The notes under the pieces: model-generated
The model's database searches: none
Told to the model about the DNA's origin: nothing
What the model saw: the letters and a program-made list of their open reading frames with translations, nothing else
Shown here: positions 1 to 9,033 of the stretch, in pieces
Layout: every line of letters starts with the position of its first letter
Numbering within the stretch: position 1 is the stretch's first letter
From: Gaiellasilicea sp963765705
GTDB taxonomy: Bacteria; Actinomycetota; Thermoleophilia; Gaiellales; Gaiellaceae
Length of the DNA: 64,000 bases
NCBI GenBank assembly: GCA_963765705.1
Contig: CAVXXJ010000006.1
Span: 503,827-567,826 of the forward strand
Reading direction: 5' to 3'
Program-made: the position numbers and the translations under genes

Positions 1-1569
1 TGTTGGCCCAGAAGCCCTTGCGTGCGGCGTCCGCCTGGATGAAGTCCTCGAGCCCCTGGTTGTGGTGGGCGTAGGGCATCGGTAGGTAGCCGGGCAGCAG
101 GTTGAACAGGGTGGGGATGTCGCTGGAGCCCTGGATGCTGGCGTGGCCGCGCAGTGCCTGGATGCCGCCGCCGGGTCGGCCGATGTTGCCCAGCAACAGT
201 TGCAGCACGCACGCGGCGCGGATGAACTGCGAGCCGGTCGTGTGCTGTGTCCAGCCGACCGCGTAGACGAACTCGCTGGTCCGCTCCGGTCCGGAGTTCT
301 CGACGAGGGCCTGGCAGACCTTCGCGAACGTCTCGGGTGGGATCCCGCAGATCTCGTGGACCTTCTCCGGGGTGTAGCGGGCGTAGTGCCGTTTGAGGAT
401 CTGGAACACGCAGCGCGGGTGCCGTAGCGTCTCGTCCCTCGGCGGGTCGACGCCTTCCATCGCGGTCCCGCCGGAGCCGTGCAGCTCGCCACGGCCGGCC
501 TCGCGGATGTCGCCGCTCTCGTGCTCGTGGGCGCCGGGTGTCTGGTCCCGCTGGCCGGACGCGGGCGTCACCGCAACGCCCTCGTAGCTCCAGCTGTCGA
601 AGGCGTAGTGCCGGGTGTCCTCGTCGAACCCGGAGAACAGCCCGTCGAGGTCCTCGGTGTCCTGGAAGTCCTCGCCGACGATCGTCGCGGCGTTGGTGTA
701 GGGCACCACGAAGTCGCGGAAGTAGGCGTCGGTGGACAGGACGTGGTTGATCAGGCCGCCGAGGAAGGCGATGTCGGTGCCGGCGCGGATGGGCACGTGC
801 AGGTCCGACAGCGCACTCGTGCGGGTGAACCGGGGGTCGACGTGGATCACCTTGGCGCCACGGGCCTTGGCCGCCATCACCCACTGGAACCCCACGGGAT
901 GGCATTCGGCGAAGTTCGAGCCCTCGATGATGATGCAGTCGGCGTGCTGGAGGTCCTGCATGAACGTGGTGGCGCCACCACGCCCGAAGGACGTGCCGAG
1001 CCCGACGACCGTGGAGCTGTGGCAGACCCGTGCCTGGTTCTCGATCTGGACGACGCCGAGGCTCGTGAGGAGCTTCTTGATGAGGTAGTTCTCCTCGTTG
1101 TCGAGCGTGCGCCGCCGAGGCTCGCGATGCCCATCGTCCGGTTCGTCTCGCTGCCGTCGTGCTCGGTCTCCCAGGTCTCGCGCCGCGTGCTGAGCACCCG
1201 GTCGGCGACCATGTCCATGGCGGTGTCGAGGTCGAGGGGCTGCCAGTCCTTCGCGTGCGGCGGCCGGTAGAGCACCTGGTGGCGCCTGCTCGACCCGGTG
1301 GTCAGCTGCAGGGTCGCCGACCCCTTCGGGCACAGCCGGCCCCGGCTCACCGGCGAGTCCGGGTCACCCTCGATCTGGACGACCTTCTCGTTCTTGACGT
1401 AGACGTTCTGCGCGCACCCAACCGCACAGTAAGGACAGACCGACTTCACGACCCGGTCCGCGTCGGCCGTGCGTGCCTGTTTGGACCGCCGTGACTTCGC
1501 CGCCGCCGCCCGGCCCGTGCGGTCCGGTCCACGCAGTTGCCGGTAGACCGGCCAGTCCCGCAGTCCCAC
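1..1569 (-). CDS. fdhA: Formate dehydrogenase major (molybdopterin) subunit, partial, frameshifted
   Basis: Oxidises formate to CO2 at a molybdopterin centre and passes electrons through a 4Fe-4S cluster. The N-terminus carries the cluster motif CPYCAVGC followed by GRLCPKG. The active-site segment, read as RVCHS near 1030, has cysteine where some formate dehydrogenases have selenocysteine. The start is GTG at 1569, preceded by AAAGGAG at a five-base spacing. A missing base near 1100 (after MGIASLGG) shifts the frame; reading on in the next frame gives a continuous match to the left edge, where the gene is cut. It lies 17 bases after the LigD gene on the same strand. The family call is firm; the exact subtype is less so because the C-terminus is missing. 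Confidence 0.85.
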
Positions 1570-1586
1570 GGTGACTCCTTTTCCGA

Positions 1587-2481
1587 TCAGGTGAGCTTGT
1601 CGAGTGCGGCGTGGACGTCCCGCGGTGCGGCGGCGCCGTGCAGCGTGGCCCACGGGTCCTTCTTGCGTGCCAACCGTTTCGGCACGGTGCGGATGGTGTG
1701 GCCGTTCGGGGTGGCGCGCCCGAGCTCGGCCCAGTCGAGTGGGGTGGCGGCCGGCGCACCCGGCCGGGCCCGCAGCGAGTAGGGGGCGACGAAGGTCTGG
1801 CCGTAGGCGTTGCGGTTGACGTCCAGGAAGACCCGGTCGCCGCGACGTTGCTTGCGTTGCGCGGTGGTGAGCTCGTCGGGGTGTTGTGCGGCGAGGTGGT
1901 CGGCGAGGTCGGACGCCAGAGCGCGGACGAACGTGTAGTCCGCCGAGGCGTCCAGTGGCGCCACGACGTGGCAGCCGCGACCGCCGGTGGCCTGCACGTA
2001 CGGGGTGAGACCGACCTTGCCGTACAGGTCGCGGACCTGGCGGGCGATCGTCGCGCAGCGCGGTGACCTCGACCCCGTCGGGCGGGTCGATGTCGATGAC
2101 CAGCCGGTCCGGGTGCTCCGGCTTGTCCACTGTGGACGGCCAGATGTGCAGCTCGAGAGCTGCCTGGTTGGCGAGGAACACCAGAGTGGGCTCGTCCTCG
2201 CACACGACGTGCCCGACCGTGCCGTGCCCGCCGCGGCGTGGCAGTTCGGCCACGGGAACCCAGTCGGGAAAGTGCTCCCCGGCATCCTGCTGGACGAAGC
2301 CCTTGGTGGCGATGCCGTCCGGGAAACGATGCAACACGAGCGGCCGCCCGGCGAGATGCGGCAGCATCACCTCGGCCACCGCGCGGTAGTAGCCGATCAC
2401 GTCCCGCTTGGTGACCTCATCGTCCGGGTAGAGCGGTTTGTCCAGGTTGGAGAGTTCTACGTCGTCGGCGGTCAGGGCCAT
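1587..2481 (-). CDS. ligD: LigD-type polymerase (archaeo-eukaryotic primase fold), frameshifted
   Basis: Stand-alone polymerase domain of bacterial non-homologous end joining, about 298 residues, the usual size for this module. The N-terminal SNLDKPLYP and the central VIDIDPPDG, which carries the metal-binding aspartates, are typical of LigD polymerase domains; TGGRGCHVVAPL and the late FVAPYSLRARPGAP segment complete the fold. A single-base indel near 2055 splits it into two frames that join cleanly at DLYGKVGL. ATG at 2481 is the preferred start; a GTG two codons upstream is possible. No ligase or Ku gene is visible in this window. The partner upstream is a cation exchanger, so operon membership may be incidental. 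Confidence 0.85.
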
Positions 2482-2523
2482 ACGCACGTGCGTACCCGAC
2501 CATCACCCCGGGAAAACGCGGCC

Positions 2524-3525
2524 TCACGTGGTGCCGACGATGACGTACGCGACGGCACCCAGATAGAGCGCCAGCCACCCCGCCACGGCCGGCGTCGAGA
2601 ACCGGGGCGAGTCGCTGCGCGTGACCACCAGACACAGCGTCGCACCGACGAGCGCGCAGCACGACGCGACGACCGCGGGCGCCGGCAGCCGCCAGTCCAC
2701 GAACGCCAGGCCAACGGCGACCGGGATGGTGGACTGGAAGACCATGGCGCCGGTGATGTTCCCCAGCGCGAGGGTGTCCTTGTCCTGCCGGACCCACAGG
2801 ATGCTGTTCAGCTTCTCGGGCAGCTCGCTGGCCAGCGGCGCGAGCACCAGCGCGAGGGCAAGCGCCGGCACACCCACCTCCTCCGCCAGTGCCTCCACCT
2901 CGGTGACGAAGAGCTGGGCGCCGCCGACGACCAGGCCGACCCCGACGAGCACCTGCGTCCACACCAGCACCGTGCGCGGCTGGTCCCGCCGGGGGTCGAG
3001 GTACAGGCGACGCAGGTCGTCGTCCTGTTCGGCCCCGCGACCGCGAGCGATCGTGCGCCACGCGTACGCGCCGTAGCCGAGCACGAACAGCACCGCCGCG
3101 GTGACGCGTATCGCCGTGCTGCCCACCAGTCCGAGCACCACGGCGATACTCAGCAGCGGCAGGAACACGAGCAGGTCCCGGCGGGTCGCGCGCCGGTCCA
3201 GACGCAGGACGGCGCCCCGCTCGCGGCGCTTCCGGAACAGGGCCGCGGACACCCCGACGATCGTCATGCCGAGCGTGCCGAGCAGGAACGGCGCACCGAT
3301 GATGGCGCCGATCGCGATCTGCCCGCTCGTCTCGCCGGCAAGGATCGCGACCACCGGGATGACCGACTCCGGGAGCGCGGTGGCCACCGCCGCGAGCACG
3401 CTGCCGACGGGTCCATGGCCGAGCCCGAGCCGAGAACCCAGCCACTCCACCGAGTTCGTGAACAGGATGGCGCCGCCGAGCAGCAGCGGAAAGCTCGCCA
3501 CGACGAGCAGGATGTGCCAGATCAT
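2524..3525 (-). CDS. Calcium/cation antiporter (CaCA family) membrane protein
   Basis: Integral membrane exchanger of about 333 residues, expected to move Ca2+ or another cation against Na+ or H+. The two inverted alpha-repeats of the family are visible: ATALPESVIPVVAIL near residue 63 and LAPLASELPEKLNSIL in the second half, each with the conserved acidic residue. About ten hydrophobic helices are separated by a charged cytoplasmic loop rich in Arg and Asp in the middle. The start could be ATG 3525 (MIWHILLVV) or ATG 3546; neither has a strong ribosome site, and I chose the one that begins directly at the first helix. It is transcribed towards ligD with a 42-base gap. Confidence 0.82.
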   Translation of the reverse strand: MIWHILLVVASFPLLLGGAILFTNSVEWLGSRLGLGHGPVGSVLAAVATALPESVIPVVAILAGETSGQIAIGAIIGAPFLLGTLGMTIVGVSAALFRKRRERGAVLRLDRRATRRDLLVFLPLLSIAVVLGLVGSTAIRVTAAVLFVLGYGAYAWRTIARGRGAEQDDDLRRLYLDPRRDQPRTVLVWTQVLVGVGLVVGGAQLFVTEVEALAEEVGVPALALALVLAPLASELPEKLNSILWVRQDKDTLALGNITGAMVFQSTIPVAVGLAFVDWRLPAPAVVASCCALVGATLCLVVTRSDSPRFSTPAVAGWLALYLGAVAYVIVGTT

Positions 3526-3633
3526 GACGGAGGAGTACCCCGTCATATCTGTTCGGTATCGGACCGTGCCGCCATGGCGTCCGGTTTCGCCGGTTCGGGC
3601 ACGATCACCGCACGTGACGCGGATGGGGGAGCC

Positions 3634-4992
3634 ATGGTCGAGATGACGGAAGTCCGTGCGGCGCCGAGATCGCCGGTGCCGCTGGTGTGTGCGTTGGTCG
3701 GGCTCGCCGCCATCGCCGCTGCCCAGTTCAACCTGCTCGGGCAGATCTGGTTCGTCGGTGTCGTCGAGCACGCCGCGGCCGTCTACGCCGCGGTCGCCGT
3801 GCTGGTGGTGGCGCTGCTGGCCTGGCACCTGTGGCCGCGGCGGTCCTGGAGTGTGCTGCTCATCGCCGGGTCGGTGTGCGCGCTGCCGACCCCGGTCCTC
3901 TGGCTGACGAAGGACGCCTTCGCGGACTGGATGCTCACGCCCTACCTCGTGGTCTCCTCGTCCGCGGTGCCGCTGCTGCTGGTCGGTACGCTCGGCGCCG
4001 CGACCGCGACCTGGCGGACGGGACGCCGAGGCGCCGGCGCGGCACTGCTCGGCGCGACGCTCGCCATACGCCCGCTGACGAGCTTCTCGGTCGCCGGCCT
4101 CATGATGGAGGGCAGCGAGCTCATCCCGGTGACCACGCTGGTCACGCTGGTCGCCACGATCGTCAGCGCGGTCGTGGCCATCGTGGCCGGCCCGGCGCCG
4201 ATCGAGCCGGAACCACGGCCGGAGTGGCAGGTCACGATCGGCGGCGCTGTCGCGGGCGTCGCACCGGCGATCGTGTTCCACCTGTGGCCGGCGCCCGAGC
4301 CGAACGCTGGTGACACCGAGGCCTTCTCGGTGGCCGGCCTGCACTACCTGGTCGTCGGGCTGGTGGTGCTCGCCATCGGAGTGCTCGCCGGTGCCGCCGC
4401 GGGGCCGCGGGTCTTCATCTCCGGTGTCGCCGCGGGGCTGTTGCTGGGTGCCCTGTCGGGGTTGGTCTGGCCGGCCGCCGCGGACATGTACGACATGCCG
4501 ACCGGCATGCCCGCGCTCCTGGCACTCGCGGCGCTGGTGGCGGCGGTGTTGCTCGCACTGTGGCGCGCCAGGCTGGTGGTGGGCGCCGCCGGGCTCGGGG
4601 TGCTGATCGCCGGCCTGCTGGTGCTGTGGTCGAGCCTTCGCGCGGACGACCCGTTCCTCGGCCCCGAGGTCACCGACGTGCTCACCCCGGTCCTGCTGGT
4701 GGTGGCCGTCATCGCCGCGACGTCGACGCTCGCGTCGCTCGGCGCCGGGCTGGCTTCGCCGGGGGAGGCGCCGGCCGTGTTCGCCGGGGTGACGGCCGCG
4801 GTCGCGGTCGGCATCAGTGCCGCGATCAACTACTTCGCCTTCGACTCGTCGGACGACGTGCCCGAACCGACCGGCATCTACCTGCCGGTGGCCGTGGTCC
4901 TCGCCGTCGCCATCGCACTGACGGTGCTGGCCCACCGCCTGTGGCAGGACCGGGGTGAACCCGTGGTCGGTATGCCGGTCGGTCCGCGCTGA
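3634..4992 (+). CDS. Polytopic membrane protein of unknown function
   Basis: A protein of about 452 residues made almost entirely of hydrophobic helices (roughly twelve), with short Pro/Glu/Arg loops near residues 190-205 and an Asp-rich loop before the last helix. I recognise no catalytic motif or transporter signature. The start is ATG 3634 just after GGGGGAG; a second ATG nine bases on (3643) is at a better distance from that ribosome site. It is divergent from the cation exchanger, sharing about 100 bases of upstream DNA, and is followed after 14 bases by the VOC gene. The open frame extends far upstream, but that part is antisense to the exchanger and is not coding. Confidence 0.7.
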   Translation: MVEMTEVRAAPRSPVPLVCALVGLAAIAAAQFNLLGQIWFVGVVEHAAAVYAAVAVLVVALLAWHLWPRRSWSVLLIAGSVCALPTPVLWLTKDAFADWMLTPYLVVSSSAVPLLLVGTLGAATATWRTGRRGAGAALLGATLAIRPLTSFSVAGLMMEGSELIPVTTLVTLVATIVSAVVAIVAGPAPIEPEPRPEWQVTIGGAVAGVAPAIVFHLWPAPEPNAGDTEAFSVAGLHYLVVGLVVLAIGVLAGAAAGPRVFISGVAAGLLLGALSGLVWPAAADMYDMPTGMPALLALAALVAAVLLALWRARLVVGAAGLGVLIAGLLVLWSSLRADDPFLGPEVTDVLTPVLLVVAVIAATSTLASLGAGLASPGEAPAVFAGVTAAVAVGISAAINYFAFDSSDDVPEPTGIYLPVAVVLAVAIALTVLAHRLWQDRGEPVVGMPVGPR

Positions 4993-5006
4993 AGCATGCT
5001 GCTGTC

Positions 5007-5399
5007 ATGGAGTTCCTCATGAGCCGCGTGATCGTGCGTCCCCGCGACCCCGACCGGTCGGTGGCGTTCTACCGGGACGGCCTCGGCCTGGCCGTCTACC
5101 GCGAGTTCCCCGGCGGGACGGTGTTCTTCGCCGGCAACGGGTTGCTCGAGGTGTCGGGTCGCGGCGAGACAGGTCCTGGCACGGACGTCGTGCTGTGGCT
5201 GCAGGTCCGCGACATCGCCGCCACGGCGGAGGAGCTGGGGTCACGTGGCGTGCCGATCGAACGCGGCCCGAAGCGGGAACCGTGGGGCCTGCTGGAGATG
5301 TGGCTGACCGACCCGGACGGCCTGCGGATCGTGGTCGTCGAGGTCCCGGCCGACCACCCGATCCGCCTCGACCAGCGTCCCGCACCGGACGGGCACTGA
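5007..5399 (+). CDS. VOC superfamily (glyoxalase/dioxygenase fold) protein
   Basis: Single-domain vicinal-oxygen-chelate protein of 130 residues. It has the family pattern of a beta-alpha-beta unit beginning RPRDPDRSVAFYRDGLGL, a middle strand LWLQVRDIAATAEEL, and the closing WLTDPDGLRIVVVE. A metal-binding glutamate is plausible in the last strand. Such proteins act as small-molecule isomerases, dioxygenases or antibiotic-binding resistance proteins; the sequence does not distinguish among these. The start ATG 5007 follows the upstream membrane gene by 14 bases, so the two may be cotranscribed. MSRVIV at 5019 is an alternative start. Confidence 0.8.
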   Translation: MEFLMSRVIVRPRDPDRSVAFYRDGLGLAVYREFPGGTVFFAGNGLLEVSGRGETGPGTDVVLWLQVRDIAATAEELGSRGVPIERGPKREPWGLLEMWLTDPDGLRIVVVEVPADHPIRLDQRPAPDGH

Positions 5400-5426
5400 C
5401 GCCTGCCGTAAACCGTGCGCCATTGA

Positions 5427-5438
5427 TCTACGTGTAGA
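5427..5438. promoter_or_regulatory. Short palindrome upstream of acyltransferase
   Basis: TCTAC-GT-GTAGA is a perfect inverted repeat with a two-base centre, 35 bases before the acyltransferase start. The same half-site occurs with a four-base centre at 9010-9025. It may be an operator, but a match this short could arise by chance. Confidence 0.25.
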
Positions 5439-5472
5439 GGGCGGAGGCAACTGAACGGCGGGAAGGTCGGGG

Positions 5473-6579
5473 ATGGCGCACGCTGTCGAGTACGAGGCTG
5501 CCCAGGTCGTGACGGGACGGCCGAGGCTCGAGGCCCTCGACGGGCTGCGGTTCGTGGCGGCGCTCGCGGTGGTCGCGTACCACTTCACCGCCATGGACCG
5601 GGTCTGGGGCCGGCCGAGAGATCTTCCCGGCCCAGCCCGCCGCCTACGGATGGCTAGGCGTCCACCTGTTCTTCCTGATCAGCGGCTTCGTCATCTGCAT
5701 GAGCAGCTGGGGCGTGGCGTCGGGGCGTTCCTGGTGTCCCGGGCGGTCCGGCTGTACCCCGCGTACTGGCTGTCGGTCGTGGTGGCCGTGGTGTGACCGT
5801 CTGGCCGACTGTCCCGTGCGCCGGCCAACGGCGAGCAAGCTGGTCAACTTCACCATGTTCCAGGAGCCGGTCGGGTCGCCGCCGGTCGCCGAGGTGTACT
5901 GGACGCTGTGGGCGGAGCTGCGGTTCTACCTGCTGTTCTCGCTGGTCGTGTGGCGGGGGCTGACCTACCGGCGGGTGGCCGGGTTCTGCGTGGTGTGGCT
6001 CGGCGTGGTGACGGTGGTCAAGGCGGTCGTGCCCGACGGCACGCTTCTCCACACCGTGCTGATGACCGACTACGCGCCACTGTTCACCGCGGGCATCGGG
6101 TGCTACCTCATGTACCGGTTCCGTCCGACGCTCGTCTCGTGGGGGATCGTCGCCGCGTCATTCGTGCTGGCCGTGCCCGCGGTGCTGTTCCGCACCGGCC
6201 TCGAGGTCGACCCCGTCGGGGTCGCTGCCGCGCGCTGGCCGGCGGTCGCGTTGCTGGTGGTGTGCTTCGCGCTGGTCGGCGCGGTCGCGCTCGGCTGGCT
6301 GAGCTGGCTACGGGGCCGTTGGCTCGTCGTCCTCGGTGCCACGACGTACCCGCTCTACCTGCTGCACCTGGAGCTCGGCGGCCGATCCTCCACGCGTGGC
6401 AGGACAGCGTGTCGCCCGCGTTGCTGGTGGTCGTGGTGGCGGCCGGCATGATCGTGCTCGCCTGGCTGGTGCACCGGTACGTCGAACGCCCGCTCGCACC
6501 CCTGCTCAGGCGGGCGTTGCTCGCACTTGTTCCTGCTCGCCGAACCAGGCAAGAACCTCCTGGTGCTCCTCGGCCGTGA
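5473..6579 (+). CDS. Acyltransferase 3 family membrane protein, several frameshifts
   Basis: Membrane O-acyltransferase of the OafA/YrhL type, expected to transfer acetyl or other acyl groups to a cell-surface sugar or metabolite. The N-terminus has the family hallmark LDGLRFVAALAVVAYHF with its conserved histidine, then LFFLISGFVI and RAVRLYPAYW in other frames, then WTLWAELRFYLLF and at least six further helices, ending near RYVERPLAP. At least three indels (near 5625, 5790 and 6380) break it. Joined, they give a protein of about 365 residues, normal for the family. The 3' end overlaps the minus-strand NYN-like fragment by 74 bases, so the last residues may not be native. Confidence 0.75.
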
Positions 6580-6769
6580 ACACGATCTCGGCGGCCTCGG
6601 CGCGGCTGAGGACGTTGCTGAGAAAGGCCTCGCGGCTGCCGAACCCGCCGAGCCCGAACCAGTTGGTGTGGTTGATCTCCTCCGCGAACTGGATGGCCGC
6701 CTCCGGGTCCAACTTGAAAAGCCCGCTGAACACGTTGTCGAAGTCGAGATAGAGCGCCGACCGAACCAC
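6506..6769 (-). pseudogene. NYN-domain-like N-terminal fragment
   Basis: The first 25 residues after GTG 6769 read VVRSALYLDFDNVFSG, the opening strand of NYN-domain (PIN-like RNase) proteins, including the conserved DFDN acidic motif. Intact NYN proteins are much longer; after about residue 28 the sequence (WFGLGGFGSREAF onwards) no longer looks like that family and stops after 87 codons. It is therefore either a truncated remnant spliced to other sequence or a small unknown protein. It overlaps the acyltransferase end and its 5' side borders the first AT-rich repeat, both signs of rearrangement. Confidence 0.4.
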
Positions 6770-6798
6770 CGCGGGACCTACTCCCTTGACTTTTAATC

Positions 6799-6827
6799 TT
6801 CTATTAACTATATAGATGTCCAATTAT
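6799..6827. repeat. AT-rich direct repeat, copy A
   Basis: Copy A of a 29-base AT-rich direct repeat; 28 of 29 bases match copy B at 7488-7516. The core reads CTATATAGATGTCCAATTAT. It stands out sharply in a GC-rich genome. Both copies are followed by a weakly related stretch that ends in TCAAAGAAGC (6876 and 7560 areas), so the repeated unit may be about 80 bases long. Confidence 0.75.
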
Positions 6828-6949
6828 CGGCAGGTGAGCCGGGGGAGGCGGCCGCTCGCAGCGCGCCGGTGGACCTCAAAGAAGCGGGGGAGGGGAGGGT
6901 CTCGGTCGGGTAGGCCTGAAGTGGTGTCAACCTGCCGAATTCCCGAGGT

Positions 6950-7416
6950 AGCAGACGGTGGCTTCCCCGATGTCGGCGGTCCACGTGGCCCTTCCCGGCT
7001 CCGCTCGGCCCGCAGCGTGTCATCGGCGAGTTCACCATGGCCGACGTCGTCACCGTGCCCAGCCACCTGGCCGTCCCGGAGGTGCGCACCTACATGACCG
7101 CCAAGGCCGCCGCCGACCTGTCCGATCCTGCCCCCTCGGCGCCGACCGCCGTCGACGAGCGCGGCCGCTCCGCGCAGACGTTCGTGGTTGACGTCCTCGT
7201 TCGCGCCGGCGGCCAGGAGCGCCGCGTGGTCGCCGCCGGTCAGGACATCTACGCCATCAGCGCACCACTCGCGGTGGAGGCCGTCGACCGCATCCTCACC
7301 GGCCGCACCAGGACCACCGGTGTCGCCTCCGCGGGCGCGGCCTTCGACGTCCCGACTTCCTCCGCGCCCTGTCCTCGCACCTCTCGGTACATGTCCCACT
7401 CGACACACACGGCTGA
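6950..7416 (+). pseudogene. C-terminal remnant of saccharopine dehydrogenase-like / trans-acting enoyl reductase protein
   Basis: From about 6980 one frame reads WPFPAPLGPQRVIG and then a long segment through VPEVRTYMTAKAAADL, VDERGRSAQTFVVDV and GQDIYAISAPLAVEAV. These are typical of the C-terminal third of saccharopine dehydrogenase-like (COG3268-type) oxidoreductases. The N-terminal NADP-binding domain is absent. An indel near 7350 moves the end into another frame, which then reads DFLRALSSHL and stops at 7416. The fragment sits between the two AT-rich repeats and has no visible start region, so I call it a remnant rather than a working gene. Confidence 0.6.
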
Positions 7417-7487
7417 GCTGCCTTCCTCGATCCGCGCCCCGCCGCGGTCACCTTCCCCCGCTCCCCTGACCCCTCACACTAAAAATA

Positions 7488-7516
7488 TTCTATTAGCTAT
7501 ATAGATGTCCAATTAT
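7488..7516. repeat. AT-rich direct repeat, copy B
   Basis: Copy B of the direct repeat at 6799-6827, differing at a single base. A tiny frame beginning at the ATG inside the repeat (7505) encodes MSNYSAGSAG and stops after 23 codons. Copy A has an ATG in the same place encoding MSNYRQVSRG. Whether these peptides are made is unknown. Confidence 0.75.
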
Positions 7517-7615
7517 TCCGCCGGATCGGCGGGCATGACCGCCGCCGGCTCACGCCGGCAATCAAAGAAGCCATGAGGTAGAGGGCCTTCTGTCAGCCTG
7601 AGGGGTTGCCTTCTG

Positions 7616-8074
7616 TCAGTTCGCTGGCTCGAGGTGGGCCTTGAGTGCGTCGAGTACCGGGAGCTGGCCTTTGACGAGCTTGTCGCGTGCGACGTCGACG
7701 GTGACCCACTCGGCGCGGTCGACCTCGGGGAACTCCGCATGGTGCCGGAGCCTCGGGGCCATTCCATCTGGAAGGTGTTGCTGTGGAATCCGTCGAGGTC
7801 GAAGTCGCCTTCGATGGCGAAGGTGGTGACGGTTTGCCGCCGGACTGTTTGAACTGCCGAGAGGATCGGGTGGCCTCGGGCGGCGGGGGCCCATCTCCTC
7901 GGTGAACTCGCGGCGGGCGGCGGTGAGGGTTCCTCGTCGGTGTACTCGCCCTTGGGGATGGACCAGGCGCCGGCGTCCTTGCGCGCCCAGAAGGGGCCGC
8001 CCATGTGTGCGATGAGGACTTCGAGCGGTCTCGCGGCGGCGGTACAGCAGGAGTGCGGCGCTGGTCTTGGGCAT
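7616..8074 (-). CDS. NUDIX hydrolase, frameshifted
   Basis: Small pyrophosphohydrolase that would cleave nucleoside diphosphate-linked substrates. The start MPKTSAALLLYRR leads, after an indel, into FWARKDAGAWSIPKGEY. The NUDIX box then follows across another indel as GEYTDEE plus LTAARREFTEEMG, giving the metal-binding REXXEE core. The C-terminus reads EWVTVDVARDKLVKGQL. Together the frames make about 150 residues, a normal length. ATG 8074 is the likely start. It is divergent from the iclR gene, with about 100 bases between them. Substrate cannot be predicted. Confidence 0.75.
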   Translation of the reverse strand: MPKTSAALLLYRRRETARSPHRTHGRPLLGAQGRRRLVHPQGRVHRRGTLTAARREFTEEMGPRRPRPPDPLGSSNSPAANRHHLRHRRRLRPRRIPQQHLPDGMAPRLRHHAEFPEVDRAEWVTVDVARDKLVKGQLPVLDALKAHLEPAN

Positions 8075-8178
8075 GGCGGCCAGCTTATTCGTGGTGGCCT
8101 TGGTGGCTGTGGATTCGTCGCCGGTTGGAGGTGAAGTAGCGTTGTCCTTCGCATTTGTCAGCATGCGTGGGAGGTTCG

Positions 8179-8991
8179 ATGGCGGTTCCGGACGAGACCG
8201 GTGAGCGTGCTGGCGGGGTGCGGGAGGTCAAGTCGGCGGCGCGCACGCTGGAGTTGCTCGAGCTGTTGGCGGCGCGGCGTAACCGGCCTGCGCGGTTGCG
8301 GGAGTTGAGTGAGGCGTTGGGGATGCCGCGGAGTAGCTGTTATGCGGTGTTGCGGACGTTGACGAAGTACGGGTGGGTTCGTACGGATGCGTCGGGGACG
8401 TTGTACGGGATCGGTATTCGTGCGTTGTTGGCTGGTACGACGTATCTGGACACGGATCCGTATGTGCGGATCGCGAAGGCGGCGTTGGATCGGTTGGGTG
8501 AGCAGTTGGATGAGACGTTCCATCTTGGCCGGTTGTCCGGGGTGGACGTGGTGTATCTGGTGACGCGGGAGTCGGGTCAGTATCTGCGGGCGCACAGTCG
8601 GGTGGGGCGGCGGTTGCCGGCGTACTCGACGGCGTTGGGTAAGGCGTTGTTGGCGGAGTTGTCTGGTGTCGAGTTGGCTGAGCATGTGCCGGCGGAGTTG
8701 GTGCCGTTGACGCGGTTCACGGTGACGGATCGGGCGGTGTTGGCGGCTGATCTCGCGGTGGTGCGGGAGCAGGGGTATGCGGTGGATCGGGAGGAGAACA
8801 CGGCGGGGGTGCAGTGTTTCGCGGTGCCGTTGCGGTATGGGGAGCCGGCGTCGGATGCGATCAGTTGTTCGGTTCCGTTGGCTCGGCTGACGCCGGCGCG
8901 GGAGGCGGACGTTGTGACGGCGTTGTTGCGGGCGCGGGATCAGATCGAGCAGGAGGCGGTGTCGGTGGAGTTGGGGGTGCTGGGGGAGTGA
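8179..8991 (+). CDS. IclR-family transcriptional regulator
   Basis: A regulator of about 270 residues with an N-terminal winged helix-turn-helix (RLRELSEALGMPRSSCYAVL, around residues 40-60) and a C-terminal IclR effector-binding domain containing RRLPAYSTALGKALLA and the AGVQCFAVPL segment. ATG 8179 is preceded by GGGAGG at a five-base spacing. It is the first gene of a likely operon with the glucarate dehydratase-like and 2-hydroxyacid dehydrogenase genes, so it probably responds to a sugar acid or breakdown product. A palindrome 18 bases after its stop (9010-9025) is a candidate binding site. Confidence 0.9.
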   Translation: MAVPDETGERAGGVREVKSAARTLELLELLAARRNRPARLRELSEALGMPRSSCYAVLRTLTKYGWVRTDASGTLYGIGIRALLAGTTYLDTDPYVRIAKAALDRLGEQLDETFHLGRLSGVDVVYLVTRESGQYLRAHSRVGRRLPAYSTALGKALLAELSGVELAEHVPAELVPLTRFTVTDRAVLAADLAVVREQGYAVDREENTAGVQCFAVPLRYGEPASDAISCSVPLARLTPAREADVVTALLRARDQIEQEAVSVELGVLGE

Positions 8992-9009
8992 TCTCCCCTT
9001 GTGGAAGCT

Positions 9010-9025
9010 GTCTACACACGTAGAC
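9010..9025. promoter_or_regulatory. Candidate operator between iclR and the sugar-acid dehydratase gene
   Basis: GTCTACACACGTAGAC is a perfect six-base inverted repeat around ACAC, 9 bases before the GTG start of the dehydratase gene. Its position between a regulator and its presumed target suggests an IclR-type binding site. No -10 or -35 box is clear. Confidence 0.45.
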
Positions 9026-9033
9026 TGCCCCGT

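Noticed and set aside
1987..3630. Long plus-strand open frame running into the membrane protein at 3634
   Set aside because: It is antisense to ligD and the cation exchanger, has low-complexity Arg/His/Gln-rich translation, and the real gene has its own ribosome site at 3634.
6786..6814. TTGACT-N17-TATATA looking like a strong promoter within repeat copy A
   Set aside because: The spacing is ideal, but the predicted start would fall after the only nearby ATG and copy B does not keep the -35 box at the right distance, so I did not list it.
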